Assembly: GCA_039602395.1 (NCBI GenBank)
Contig: JBCNJP010000010.1
Coordinates: 37,494,895 to 37,558,894 of the forward strand
Source of the DNA: Deinandra increscens subsp. villosa
Taxonomy: Eukaryota > Streptophyta > Magnoliopsida > Asterales > Asteraceae
DNA length: 64,000 nucleotides
Direction of reading: 5' to 3'
Below the pieces are notes generated by a model. It saw nothing but the letters and a program-made list of their open reading frames with translations, was not told where the DNA came from and did not search any database. Below, one piece after another: positions 46,755-58,560 of this stretch. A program made the translations under genes and the position numbers. The first letter of the stretch is position 1, and every line of letters starts with the position of its first letter.

Positions 46755-47698
46755 CTAGCAATCCAATTTTCTTACCACAGCCTCTTTAACCATTTTCGGT
46801 ATATCTCTCACAACAAAACCTGCATCAACATTTTTTTCTATACCCTTTGTCTTATATTCAATTACCGGTATCAACTCCTTTACTATTTTGTCCACAACAT
46901 CACAATCTAAATCATTATCTTTTCTTACAGTTGTGCCACCATCTTCATCACCAACTACCTGTTCCGCACTTTCATGATTCCCACGATCATTACAGCCATC
47001 TTGTACTCCTGCATCTTCACCACGATCAGCTTCTAAGTCTCGAACATTTGCACCATCATCGTCTTCATCATCACCATTGTCATCATCGGATCCACTGCCA
47101 TCCACACAAGTTGCATCGTCATCAACGTCATGTTCTGAAACAGTATCTTCCTCGTCATCGTCATCAAGCCCATCGTCATCCTCATGTGCCAAACAACCTT
47201 CTTCTTCCGAACCATCCTCCACTTCCGGACCATCTTCTTCTTCATCTTCATCCGACTCATCATCACCAACCTCCAAATCCACACAATTTATAAATGTTTT
47301 TTATACTCAGTCACAAATAATTGCACTTTCTTTTGGTTGGGAAACTGGGCAATCGCTCTCCTTAAAGCTCTTTCAAGATACTCTTTATCTTCCTTTATAA
47401 ACCCTATCACACTTTCAAGCAAGCAAAGCTGTCCCTGTTTGTGTATCATCTGTTAGTTTTACTGTTTTTCATACTTTAAATCTAAATAAACCAAGAACAT
47501 AACGATGGTTTTACTTACTTTCAAATTACTATGGTCAAAGTAGTCAAACAAATCTGCATCAATCTTTGCTTGTTTCTCTTTCACTATCTTGACCTCATGG
47601 CGGTCGTCCTCATAGTTAGTCAGATCAATAACCATCTGTTTAATATCCCCCTGACCAAACCCTCCGTTACGAAGCTCCATTTCTTCCCTCTCCTTCAA
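46755..47698 (-). pseudogene. Ulp1-like gene, middle part with very acidic domain
   Basis: Minus-strand pieces 47698-47519 (MKEREEMELRNGGFGQGDIK..., donor near 47519), about 47440-47283 (LLESVIGFIKEDKEYLERAL...) and 47282-46755. The last is a run of about 110 residues dominated by Asp, Glu, Ser and Gly, followed by DIVVDKIVKELIPVIEYK-type sequence. A stop (EYKKHL) lies just before the acidic part, whose frame is shifted by one; either a short intron or an indel separates them. Acidic tracts are common in nuclear proteins; no function can be assigned. Confidence 0.55.
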
Positions 47699-48081
47699 TT
47701 TGCTTGTCGTCCAAAATTCTAACGCATTCTATTTTCTCTCATAGTTAAACCCATTATAGTCAGTTGAGTCCACATATATCAGCTGTTAACAAAAAAAACA
47801 AAAATACTAAGTAACAAAAAAAAACAGCTACATAATAACTGTGTTACATCTGTGTAACTAGTGATGTAACACAAATTTAAATATTAACACGCTGTACAAC
47901 TGTGTTACATATACTAAATATATACTGTGAAATTTATAAAACTAAGCAGATTGTGCCAGCGATTTATGAAATTCAATAGAATTAACTCAGTGTAAGTATT
48001 ACACTGCTGTAGTAAAACTGTAAGAATAGTGAATAAGTTTTACAACAATTCTACACCACAAGTATTACAATTGTAACCATT

Positions 48082-48850
48082 CTAAATTAACCAACATGTG
48101 CAAACATAACAATTAAAACAATTAAAAAGAATACATACCGTAAGAATAGTGAGCGGTCCAATAAATGGGCAGTCTTTATCATCCCTAATCCATTCTTTTT
48201 TACAAACTTTAATCCTGTTCAAAATATACCCACACCAGTCATACTCCTTAACATCCCGTTCATCATCCAAACATGATAGTAGTGACATCTTGCAACTGCC
48301 ATTTTTCCATGCCTCGATCATCGTCGTTACAAACAACAATAGAAAGTCGAGTACAAAAAACATCCAGTTTTCATAATTGTCCTCTTCAATCCAAGACACG
48401 ACCGTTGAGGGAGGGAATGTTGTTGTCGAATATCTGTTCTTCCACTCCTTAAACATTTCTGATTGTTTCTTAGGCTTTGGTAGAGAAGAAATGTCTATTC
48501 CGCCTTCTGGAAGATCTAACAAAAAACTCACACTATCTCTATCTATCTTGATATCACCCTTCTCAGTTACAATTACCATTCTTTTTGTGTCTAGTTTGTC
48601 GACGACAAAATGACCTAATTTGATCGGGATACTATCCAAGTTAAGCGTAAGTAGTTTCCCAAAACCCATCTTCCTTACACTGCCCTCATCTTGTTTGTTA
48701 GCTTAGAAATCCCATTATATAATTGTTTAGGCGACATTCGACTATATATCCCTAGCCATATTTTCTCGCCCTGCACCGTCTTTACTGTCTCCTCTTCATC
48801 CTTCTTTTCAACCTTTCGTTTTCCTCCTTTAGTCACTTTAACTACATTGG
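48082..48850 (-). pseudogene. Ulp1-like gene, N-terminal conserved domain
   Basis: Minus strand: a basic stretch (GGKRKVEKKDEEE), then IWLGIYSRMSPKQLYNGISKLTNKM, then after a one-base frame break near 48690 the line MGFGKLLTLNLDSIPIKLG (to about 48612), HFVVDKLDTKRM, FLLDLPEGGIDISSLPKPKK and a hydrophobic stretch with MIEAWKNGSC. An 'MGFG.LL...ID.IP.KLG..VVD..D' module followed by 'LL.LP.GGID' is what I recall from plant TE-encoded Ulp1-family proteins, so this supports one long gene with the protease part. The frame break adds to the evidence for decay. Confidence 0.65.
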
Positions 48851-51650
48851 ATGTACACTATTCAATATTCATGAAATACATATATCACGTTTAACACAAT
48901 AATGCATACACAATATATATTACAGTAATGTTATTATGATATAACTATTTCATGTGTACCTTATTAATGTTATGTAATAATGTTGGTTCTTTACGAACCT
49001 TAATAGAACCATATCCACTTATTGATGTATTTTAGGTAATATTGCATACATAAACAGAATGTAATTATAATAATTATAATCACATGCAAATATTTTTTAA
49101 AATTACCTTTCCTTGTTGATTTTCTTCTAGTAGAATTTTCATTTCATATTTCCTTCTTTTCTTGCTGATTGTTTCAACATCTTCAATTACAACTTCCTCA
49201 TCAACATCTACAATATTTACACATTAACAAATTCCAAAATACGGACAACAATAGTAGATAATTATCTTCATTAATAAACTCCATATTATTATTAGTCCGA
49301 AACAATGATTACCATTAGCCTTATCTTCCTCTCTTGTTCGGGATAATGGTCTTTTCCTTAAAGATTTCCGTACACTTTCCCCGATTTTGGCATCTATTTT
49401 TCAATACAATAACATTATGTTACAAATTCATTAAATTTCCCCATTAAATTATTACATTACATCAAACCTTTTTTCTCCCAACTCTAGCTCTCTTCTTCTT
49501 CACTTTCTGAAGGTCATTCAAACCATCCGCGCCTATCCCACTATCAACTTTTCCTTCTCCTGTTTTTAACATAACACACATTTTCATAATATTATTTGAT
49601 GAATATTACATCTACGTTATAGTTTATTATATACCTTCCGATGAAATCTTTCGTATTTTTGAGAGCAGACCTTGAATGTTACCCATAATCTTTTTCCTTG
49701 CTGCATCCCGTTTAGCGACTGTTTTCATAATGTACAACATTAATAATAACACATACTAATTTCAAAAACATTGTTGATATATAACTTCACAAAATTAACT
49801 TACTAAATTCAGCGGTCTCCCCAATTAATACATTATCATTAGATCCCTTTTCGGTACTCGGAAGCTTAAGCTTTGAATTTTTACCTACAACATTTGCCAA
49901 CATCATAAAAAAACTCGTCACACTTAATCGTGCCATTAAAACAACAACAATACAAAAAACACAATAAAAAAACAATGGTTACCTTCTCCTTTGTTACCCA
50001 TTTCTTTGATTTCAATACTAACTGATTATTACCAGCCAATATCAATGAAACTACAAAATGAAGAACTAACAATATCAATGAAACAGAAATATGAATACAT
50101 AGTTCTTTAATTTTGTGATTTGTATCATATAACAACAATGTATTGCTTGTTTACTAAGAGTACTGTAATAAGTATATTAAAACACAACTGCAATGCAAAT
50201 CATCCATATTCATGTCAAATTTATGAACTACACCATTCAGACAAAGATTATAACAAAATTACACATAAAATAGCCATTCTTATACAATAATAACAATACT
50301 GTAACATTTAAAATCAAGAAAATTCTTTAATAACAGTACTGTAATAAGTATATTTAAAACAAAACTGTAATGATTTCAAAATAAGAACATTAACTGTAAC
50401 ACCAATAAAAAAACTATCATCGATTCAGAATATATATCATACATAAAGCTTACATTTATATAACATTACTCACACATTCTACAGACTAAAACAACAAATC
50501 ATACATATTCATGTCAAATTTATGAACCAAACCATTCAGACAAAGATTAAAACAGAATTACACATAAAATAGCCATTCTTATACAATAATAACAATACTG
50601 TAACATTTAAAATCAAGAAAATTCTTTATTAACAGTACTGTAATAAGTATATTTAAAAAAAACTGTAATGATTTCAAAATAATAACATCAACTGTAACAC
50701 CAATAAGAAAAGTATCATCGATTCAGAATTATGTATCATACATAAAGCTTACAGTTATATAACATTACTCACACAGTCTACAGACTAAAACAACAAATCA
50801 TACATATTCATGTCAAATTTATGAACTACACCATTCAGACAAAGATTAAAACAGAATTACAAATCAAATAACCATGCTTATACAATAATAACAATACTGC
50901 AACATTTAAAATCAAGAAAAACAACGGGCATACATATTGTAGTAGTTCCAACATTGTAATGTTGTCAACAAACAACAATGTTCTACTTACATGAATGTAA
51001 TCCTTGAACAACAATATAAATATGTTAGCTACACATGCAAACTCGAGCAATGTAATACCAACACTATATTATTAAAGATCTGTCTATTAAGATTTTCATC
51101 ATGAATATAGCTACCAGCAGTGTGAAATCAAGAATACATAAATTGTTATCGTTCAAGCATACAAATTCTTACAATTTCATTCTAACAATAATAGTTACAT
51201 TACTATAACTATCACATAACACAAACATTGTACTCAAATATTACACTGTTAACACAAATCTTATATTAGCATTCAATTAGAAAATTACATTAATGTACCA
51301 GAGACTATTTACAACCATTCTTTGCTGAACGGAACGGAACGTGAAAGTGGAGGATCGCATCCAAAAAACTAGGTTTTCTTAAATTAATCACAGCTTAAAT
51401 TCAATGAAAAAGACAACTGCAATTTTAGGGCTAAAGCATACAGATTCGCAATCAACGTACCAGTGTTCTTGAAGTCACTGTAACTTTCCAGCCCTAGTTT
51501 CTAGTATCCTTGGAATTACCGTCGAGAAAATCGCCGTAGCCTCCGTTCCGAATTAACTTTTTCTCTTATACTTGGCCGATCGGAAAAACCCTAGGTTTAG
51601 AACTCGCCGATCGCCTCTTTAATAGCATATATCTGCTCCGTTTTTTTTTA
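48851..51650 (-). other. 5' part of the Ulp1-like gene: small basic exons, introns and a leader
   Basis: Short minus-strand Lys/Arg/Ser-rich open pieces with splice-like borders occur at about 49200-49105, 49395-49315, 49560-49460, 49720-49635 and 49880-49800 and probably form a basic N-terminal segment. 50940-50150 is a non-coding tandem repeat. At 51600-51460 the minus strand has AACCTAGGGTTTTTCCGATCGG and a donor CACTG|GTACG, which looks like a leader exon. No start codon can be fixed. Confidence 0.4.
50190..50925. repeat. Tandem repeat, 299-bp period, about 2.5 copies
   Basis: The phrase ACCATTCAGACAAAGATT recurs at 50232, 50531 and 50830, exactly 299 bp apart, with the flanking sequence (TTCATGTCAAATTTATGAAC, ATACAATAATAACAATACTG) conserved. 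It lies in an intron or leader of the protease gene and carries several ACTGTAA motifs per unit. Confidence 0.88.
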
Positions 51651-52029
51651 TTGAAAGATTTTGAAAAATCTTGAATACATTTTAGAATAGATAGAGAAAC
51701 TGTGTCCCGTATTATTAGGCACCTAGTTTTTGGCGGTTGGAATTTTAGCTAAACAAATGACCGTATTGCCCATTATCAAAAGAAAAATACTTATGAAATT
51801 TACAATCCAGCCCCTATTTAATCATGACCATTGATTTAAAATCAATGGTTAAGAAAGGGTTTTCCAGGTTTTCCAGAGAAAATTGGTTTTCTACGGATCC
51901 TCACCCTATATATATACATATATATATATATGAGAGAGAATAAATAGGGTCGTATATGTAAGTATAATATCACAACATCACTACCAAACAACCATAGCAT
52001 GATCATAGGCGTTACCATCAGCATTACAT
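51651..52029. other. Probable right end of the MULE unit and junction with element D
   Basis: Non-coding. TGTAAC motif density falls off after about 51350. GGGTTTTCCAGGTTTTCCAGAG followed by AATTGGTTTTCTACGGATCC at 51857-51899 could be the element terminus, followed by a TA-rich microsatellite (51905-51935). The left terminus is in or before the gap, so no terminal repeat or target duplication could be verified. Confidence 0.35.
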
Positions 52030-52958
52030 CATTTATATCTAATATAAGTAGTGTTCTGGGTGCTCTGAACCGTCAAAATATACATATCCGAATTGTTTCC
52101 AAAAATGTCAAAATTTGTGGACGTACGTCCACAGTGATGTAATACCTAAAAAGGTCCTGTTGGGGGTTGTGGTGGTGCTAGAAGTGCTAGGGTCTAGAAG
52201 ATGGTGAAGCGGTAGGCATGGTTGGCGGCGATGTAGTTCTCCAAAGAGAAGACTCGATGCTACAGATTGTTGTTTAGGATGAAGGTGTCGGCGTCTAAAC
52301 TACCAACTATAGTCACTTGAGCCATTATCGTGTCTATTTCGGCAATAGCAGAGGCTAGGACCTCTTTTACTAAGATCACTCGCATCTCAGTCTCCATCAG
52401 ATCCACAGAAATCGATGCCTCGGCGATGTCGATCTCCATTGTATCTAGCCTATCCTCATGGCGGCGGATGCGGACTACGAGGAGCGGGACTGTCTCGCTG
52501 ACAGGCTCCCTGGTCAGAGCGGGACTGTCTCGCTGCGAGGCGTTTCTCAAGGAGTCCCATGGTTTTCCGTGGAGTGTAACCCCGTATACTGTCGTCAGGG
52601 ATACGACGATAGACCCTGTGTGCCCAGGTACGGCCAGGTGAGATATCCGGGTCCTCATGCACGTGAGGAACCTCGATGGAGGAAATAAGTGCAATGGCGG
52701 CTGCTATAACGACGTCGGCCTCGGGTATGGCGATAGCATTGGCAGAGAGAGGTGCGAAGATGGCTCCAGAGGCTACCTCGGTAGGCTCCTCGGCGGTGTC
52801 GTCTAATGTCCGGTGGTGAATCGCGTCGGTAATGGACTTGGCGGGTATGGCGTCTGTGGTAGAAGGTGGAATGTCGTGCAGTGAAGAGGTGTGTGGTCTG
52901 ATGTAGATGCACTATGCTTTGTCCAGGGAGGTATGCAAGCGACTTGCTCTGAAGCCAT
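52030..52958 (-). pseudogene. Element D upstream ORF (gag preamble-like), broken
   Basis: An ATG at 52958 (MASEQVACIPPW) lies in the same context as in element A (GTCGCAGAG or ATCGCAGAG just before ATG). Frames at 52958-52806, 52800-52456 and 52694-52260 belong to one diverged ORF. The part LTREPVSETVPLLVVRIRRHE matches A's LT.EPIADTVPQLVARVRRHE. Further left the match to A fades near 52030. No gag or pol of D is present, so the element is truncated on this side, probably where the MULE lies. Confidence 0.65.
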
Positions 52959-53188
52959 CTCTGCGACATTGTTCCAAGACAGCATAATGTCAGTAACAGT
53001 CATATACATATAAGCAAAGTAGTAAATATACACATAAGTATAGTAAGACTACACATAGGTTTATGACACGCATTTTGAATATGCGTACCGCATGATGTTG
53101 GTAGCGAGTCTCGTATGCAAATGGCAGTCTCATAGAGGAGGCTATAGTCTAGGTTTCCTTGTTTTTGTTTCCTAGTTCGCTATAACCA

Positions 53189-53203
53189 CGGCTCTGATAC
53201 CAA
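53189..53203 (-). promoter_or_regulatory. Element D primer binding site
   Basis: The minus strand reads TTGGTATCAGAGCCG, two bases after the LTR end GGGGTGTGAAA. Confidence 0.85.
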
Positions 53204-54878
53204 TCTTTCACACCCCAATGTTCCCGATTACGTGGCGTGTGACGTCATGGGGTCATAGTCGTGGGTACAAATAACGACCTCTAACAATTCCGTCTACGTA
53301 TGAAAACCAAGTATGTTATCAAAGTTATAGTGGATTATATAAAATATAACATTGTCTTACATACTGAAACGAAAATGTTACGATAAGAAATATGATTGTT
53401 CATGATTTATTTAGATAATAGAAGGTGACCATGACTCCATTCCTAATGCAGGCCCTTTTTTTTATAGACTTCCCATTTCCACACCGAGAGCGAACTTAGT
53501 TACTTGAGAATACATAAGTTTGAAAGGGTCAACGTAATGTTGGTGAGTTCACAGGTTTAGGACTCTACAAAAATGTATTTGTAAATAGTTTTGATAGCAT
53601 AGAAAATATTATATATGTGGTTACTCTGGTTGCATTGATCTTCAAACACCTTCATTTCGAAGACTAACTGATTTACCCACCTTATGGTAACTTCCCCCAA
53701 GGAATACCATTGGCATAGAATAACTGACATGTACCCCGAGACTTATATACGCGGAGTCAGAACTGGAGCGACTAGTTAGGACAGGGGCGTCAACAAAAAT
53801 AGATCTATTCACTAGATATCGTTCCGTATAGAACTAATCGAAATCAATTAATAGTGGGATTTGTAGCAATATGTTTATAACAAAATTACCCTGGAGGGAT
53901 ACCGATCGAAGAGATAATCAAGCATGGCATGACAATAGTACCATAATATCAAGTAAAAATATTTGTTTGATCATGATTTCTCCCCCATAGTGTTTAAAAC
54001 AGTCTAAAAGAAAGGGGCCGTGAAAGTCACCTGTGGAAGGTGAATGATCATGTCTGCTGATACAAGTAACAAGTAACCGATGTCCTAGTATTGATAATAA
54101 TGGTAGACATTATTTGGTTACTTGGTTCAGTTTGAATAACATTCCGTTACCCAATGATCCTGGTCGAGTCTTGACAACTTATTCCCAGTTGTATGTTTAG
54201 AAAACTCATTTGTAACATTTATTAGTTGTATAAACATTTAGGCTCTGTTACAATATATATGGACATATGTATTCATTTTAGTTATCAAACCATATGGTAA
54301 ATAATATATATTATTTACTCTGTCATTTGATCTCTATTTGGTTCTACGCTCGTAGTTTATCGATAAATAACTACGCGTATAAGTTACAAATTATTATTCG
54401 AATAATTTTTATAACTTGGGTAAGAAAATTCGTTCGTTTAAGCTTATTATTGACATTAATAACTTTACGTTGGAATTTTGATGAAAATAATGTTAGTTTA
54501 TTATTTTCGGGCTTAGAAGTATAAATATACTTTGGTGAAAATAATGTTTTATTTTTAATATATTTGTGTCGTTGATTTGAAGCGTTATAATAACAGTGGG
54601 TATTATTATTAGCGTGTTTTTGAGAACTTGTGTGATAAGATTTTCAATAGTTTGATTTAATTAATTTTCTTTGAAATCAAATGACAAATCCAAAACTTTC
54701 GATGTTTAATCAAAACTTATATGTTTTCAAGGTTTTTAGAAAATATAACCATGACACAAGAGTTAGTTAAATCTTAACGACGAGATAAGATCGAAAGAGT
54801 TTCGGTCCGTTGTGTTTGTTTAGTTATCTTCTTCAGATCTTTACAAATCAATATTTGTTATATTTTTAAACAAAAATA

Positions 54879-55277
54879 TTGTACATAATAGGTTCGCTAT
54901 GTGAAGTATCTGGCCAAGACGGTGTGAAGATCTGAACAAGACGAAGTTACAAGGATGTTGCTACACGAACTGAGTCCGAACTGACACGAACTAGTGTCAT
55001 CTGAACTGAGAGTTCGAATGGGTTCGGATCAGAAGAACTGATCATTCGCCTGAGTTCGTACAGCTGGGTATAAATAGATATTTCACATTGTATTTCAGTA
55101 ACGAGTTGAGAGAGAGTATGTGCTAAGTGTTTGTTTCCAAGTTGTTTTCTCTGTGAATGTTCTGAGTGATTTTCTGATTGTAGTTGTTCAAGTTTGATCA
55201 ATAAAACAATCTTTAATTACTCGTTTGTATCCGAAGTAGCTAGATCGAGTAGACGATCCGACGCTCATGCATTTATA
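54879..55277 (+). repeat. Element E 5' LTR
   Basis: Contains GTATAAATAGATA (TATA box, about 55069), an AATAAA polyadenylation-type signal (about 55199-55204) and several GAACTGA phrases. The first dinucleotide has decayed from TG to TT. Confidence 0.85.
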
Positions 55278-55916
55278 AGTGGTATTATAGCTTTCTGGTT
55301 TACTCTACTGATCTGTGGTTGCTATTTTCGGACTTTGTGAAACAAAAAGTGTCATTTTTTTCAAAATTTTGGAGTGTTTTTGCGAGTTTTTGACCGTTTC
55401 AGTCGAGATTTTTGTTAAAATTTCACTCATATATCATTTCTCATAATTTTGTGATCTACTGCTGAATATCTCATTCAAATCTGTCTAGAATCACGAAATT
55501 TTTTACCGAAACATGTCCAGTTCGTCTTTGTTCGTGTGAGGAGCCCAGATTTGAAAAATAAATGTCATTTGAACTTGCAGTTCGTTTAGGTTTATTTCAG
55601 TTCATTTGTGTTTGGCTAAGTTCGGATACCCGAAGTCCAGGTTTGGACACATTCGTTCGTTTTTAGTTTGGTTGTTTTCGGTTTGGCTCAGTTAGGGTTA
55701 CTCGAAGTCTCGGTTCAGTTAAGTTCGGGTTCCGGTTCGTCTCAGTTTGGATATCCTTCAGTTCAGATAAATTCGGATAGTTTCAGTTCAATCAGTTTTT
55801 TAGTTCTCAGTTCGGATAAACTTGAGTTTGTATTTGTTCGTCTGAGTTCGGTTCATTATGTTTGGATTCGTTTCAGTTTGGTTGCCAGACTTTGAAAGTA
55901 TCCAAAATTTGCCGTC
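55278..55916 (+). other. Element E leader with TTCGG/CAGTT-rich repeats
   Basis: Untranslated region between the LTR and gag. 55550-55870 is made of many imperfect TTCGGTTCAGTT / GTTCGGATA / CAGTTTGG phrases, similar to the GAACTGA phrases of the LTR on the opposite strand. No open frame is supported. Confidence 0.55.
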
Positions 55917-58560
55917 ATGCAAAACGTGATGCAAACCCTGATTAACTTTGATAACGAAATTGGAACAAGTCAGAAAGTACCAAAGTTGTTAAAGTTGGAA
56001 GATAATCAAAATTGGAAGCAACAGTTTTCTGCATATATTAGCACGATTGATATTGATTTATGGATTCCAATTCAAAAACTTTATGTGCATCCAACTGATC
56101 AAGGGGATTATAAGGAAATCAAAGATTTTGATTATCTTACCATGGATTTACCAACCGAATTGCTACATCAATTCAGCAGTTATAAGAAAAGTAAACAATT
56201 GTGGGATGCTTTATTGGCAATATGTGAAGGTAATGATCAATACAAGAAGCGTCTACGAAAGGTGTTGAACAAAGAGTTTGATAACTTTCAGCATTATGGA
56301 AATGAAAACATCACGGCTCTTGTATCAAGATTTTCACATCTTATCAGTGAATTGAAAATTGTTGGAATTGAGAAAACTGATGAAGAATTGAAAGAAAAAA
56401 TATTATAAGGTTTGCCGAAAAAATGGGAAAATTATGTTTTGTTGATCACTCATGATAAAAAATTCTCTGAATTATCATTTCATGCATTAATTGGTAAACT
56501 TCATGCTCGAGAAATGGAGATGCTGAATTCAAACAAGTCCACTACTAAATTGCAAAACCCAGAGTTGTATCATGGTCAGAATGTTGCAAGCATAAATGCT
56601 AAAGCTAAACCAATTGGTATTAGCTCAGCACCAACTACTGCTTTTATTGGAAATGTATCTGGAGTTTCTGACAATACTACTTCTTCAAGGGTTGCAGTTT
56701 TACAATTCCAGGATCATCAAATCAAAATGCAATTTTTGTCAAGTCAATTGATGATTGTACTACTTTGTTCTCCGCTCTAATTTCAACTTCTTTTGGAATG
56801 ATTATCAAAGATGTTGGTAATGATTATCTGACTAAAGAAGATCTTAATGAAATTGATGATGAATAGTTAAATGAATATGGATATGGCATGGCAATTTGCT
56901 ATGTTGACTCAGAGGTCCCAACGGTTTTACAAGAAAACTAGAAGACATGCTTTTGATGCAGATGGAAACTTGGGTTTTAAAAATTGGTAAAGGAAGAATT
57001 GGGGATTTCTAAACAGAATGAAAAGGATTGTGACATAAATATTGCAAAGTTAATTGAAAAAAAGGTTGAGTTAGTTTAAGAAAGTTCAGAAATAGAAGGA
57101 TGAAGCAAAAGATGTTGAAACTGATTTGAATGATCTTTTTGAGAAATCTAAGATTAAGCTTGATGTGCTCAATAAGACTTCTGATGAACTGGCTGTTAAA
57201 GCAAAAAGTTATTCTAGTGAGAATGTGACATTATTGGAAGAAAAGAAGGAATTAACAAGGGTTAACAAGTTATTGAACGCAAATCTTGATATTCAGAAAC
57301 GGAATGGAGAAAAATGGAAAAAGGAATTGTTTGGTGAATTAGACAATCTTAGGTTGCAAAAATTGGAAACAAATAGACTTGTTGAAAGATTGATTGCAAC
57401 AGAAAGAGAATTGGCCGAAGCACAACAGAAGATATCTGATTTGAAGATTCAAGTGATTGACACCAATCGTCTTCTGAACAATGTCACAAATTCGCAATCA
57501 TTCACCAGTTTTTTGGCCAAAGATGAGAATTTTGAGAAGGTATTTGATAGAACAATTACTCCCCCGACTAGTATTAAAGAAGCTGTCAATGTGGTCAAAG
57601 ATAAAGTTGAAGATTATGATTATTCAAAGTTTTCATTCTTAACTACTGAAGAAGAGAATGTTGTAAAGAAGAAAAAAAATAAGAAGACTGGTAAAAAGAA
57701 TGAAAAGAAATCTGAGGTTCCGAAGTTCTCACACTTTATGTTTGGTTCGTTATCAACAGAGAATGAGCAATCAGCTACTTCTACCGAGAAGATTCGTACT
57801 CATACTGATATTGATGAGACGATTTTCTACACAAAGAAGAATGTCAATAAAGTCAAAGCTGAGTTTTCTCGTGTGGCAAAGATTGGGCATAGATCATCTA
57901 CTTCTGAGGAGAAAGTTTCTTCTAAAAGTGTTGGTTTAGGTTTTCAGACACATGTTGTTGAAAATCATGGCATTCAAGATCCAAAATCACAAAATCTGAA
58001 AAAAACACAAATTGAAGCAAGTCAAGAAGGATGTATTCAAGGCTGAAAAGGTTCAACCCGAAAAGGTTTTACAAGCTGAAGGGTTTGGAACAAATATTTT
58101 TTGACAAAGAATTCCCACTTCATTATGTGGATGCTCAAAAAATTGCTGAAGTTTTTGTGAAGGATGCTGTCTCAAAGAAAATAAAGAATCAAAATTTATA
58201 AATTTCTTCCGGAGGTTCTGGTTCTACTCCAAAAACCCAACATGAAAATGGGTTCATGATCATCGATATCAGGTAGATGATACTTTTTATGATCAATTTG
58301 GAGACAATAATTTTGTGAAGTTATGCAGGTACCTAAACTGTGGGACAAAGCCGGTTGTTTGTGTTACATTTGTTGTCAGAAAGAACATGTGGCACATGAT
58401 TGTCCTTTTCCAACAGTTTTTATTCCTAAAGTGAAGGTTCCAGTTGTTGGTAAACCCGCTAAACCAAAGTTCCTTGATAACATGGTAGAGTTTTTGATGA
58501 ACTTCAACCTAAATTTTACAAAAAACAAGACCGTTTTCTTCCAATTTTTCAAAAGGCTCA
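55917..58560 (+). pseudogene. Element E gag (UBN2-like), coiled coil and zinc knuckle; several stops
   Basis: An ATG at 55917 opens MQNVMQTLINFDNE; LEDNQNWKQQFSAYI, KKSKQLWDALLAI and VSRFSHLISELK are typical of the copia gag (UBN2) domain. TAA at 56406-56408 breaks the frame (KIL.GLPKKWENY), which continues to about 56720, then shifts. 57126-58046 is a Lys/Glu-rich coiled coil about 300 residues long with a basic end. A zinc knuckle CYICCQKEHVAHDC is at 58361-58402. The same layout and the QNPELYHGQ...SINAK...PTTAF line recur in the left-edge remnant (1-2262). Role: RNA packaging. At least three lesions make it non-functional. Confidence 0.8.

Noticed and set aside
46847..47400. His/Leu-rich and Ser-rich plus-strand frames at 46847-47400
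   Set aside because: Antisense shadows of the acidic tract of the minus-strand protease gene.
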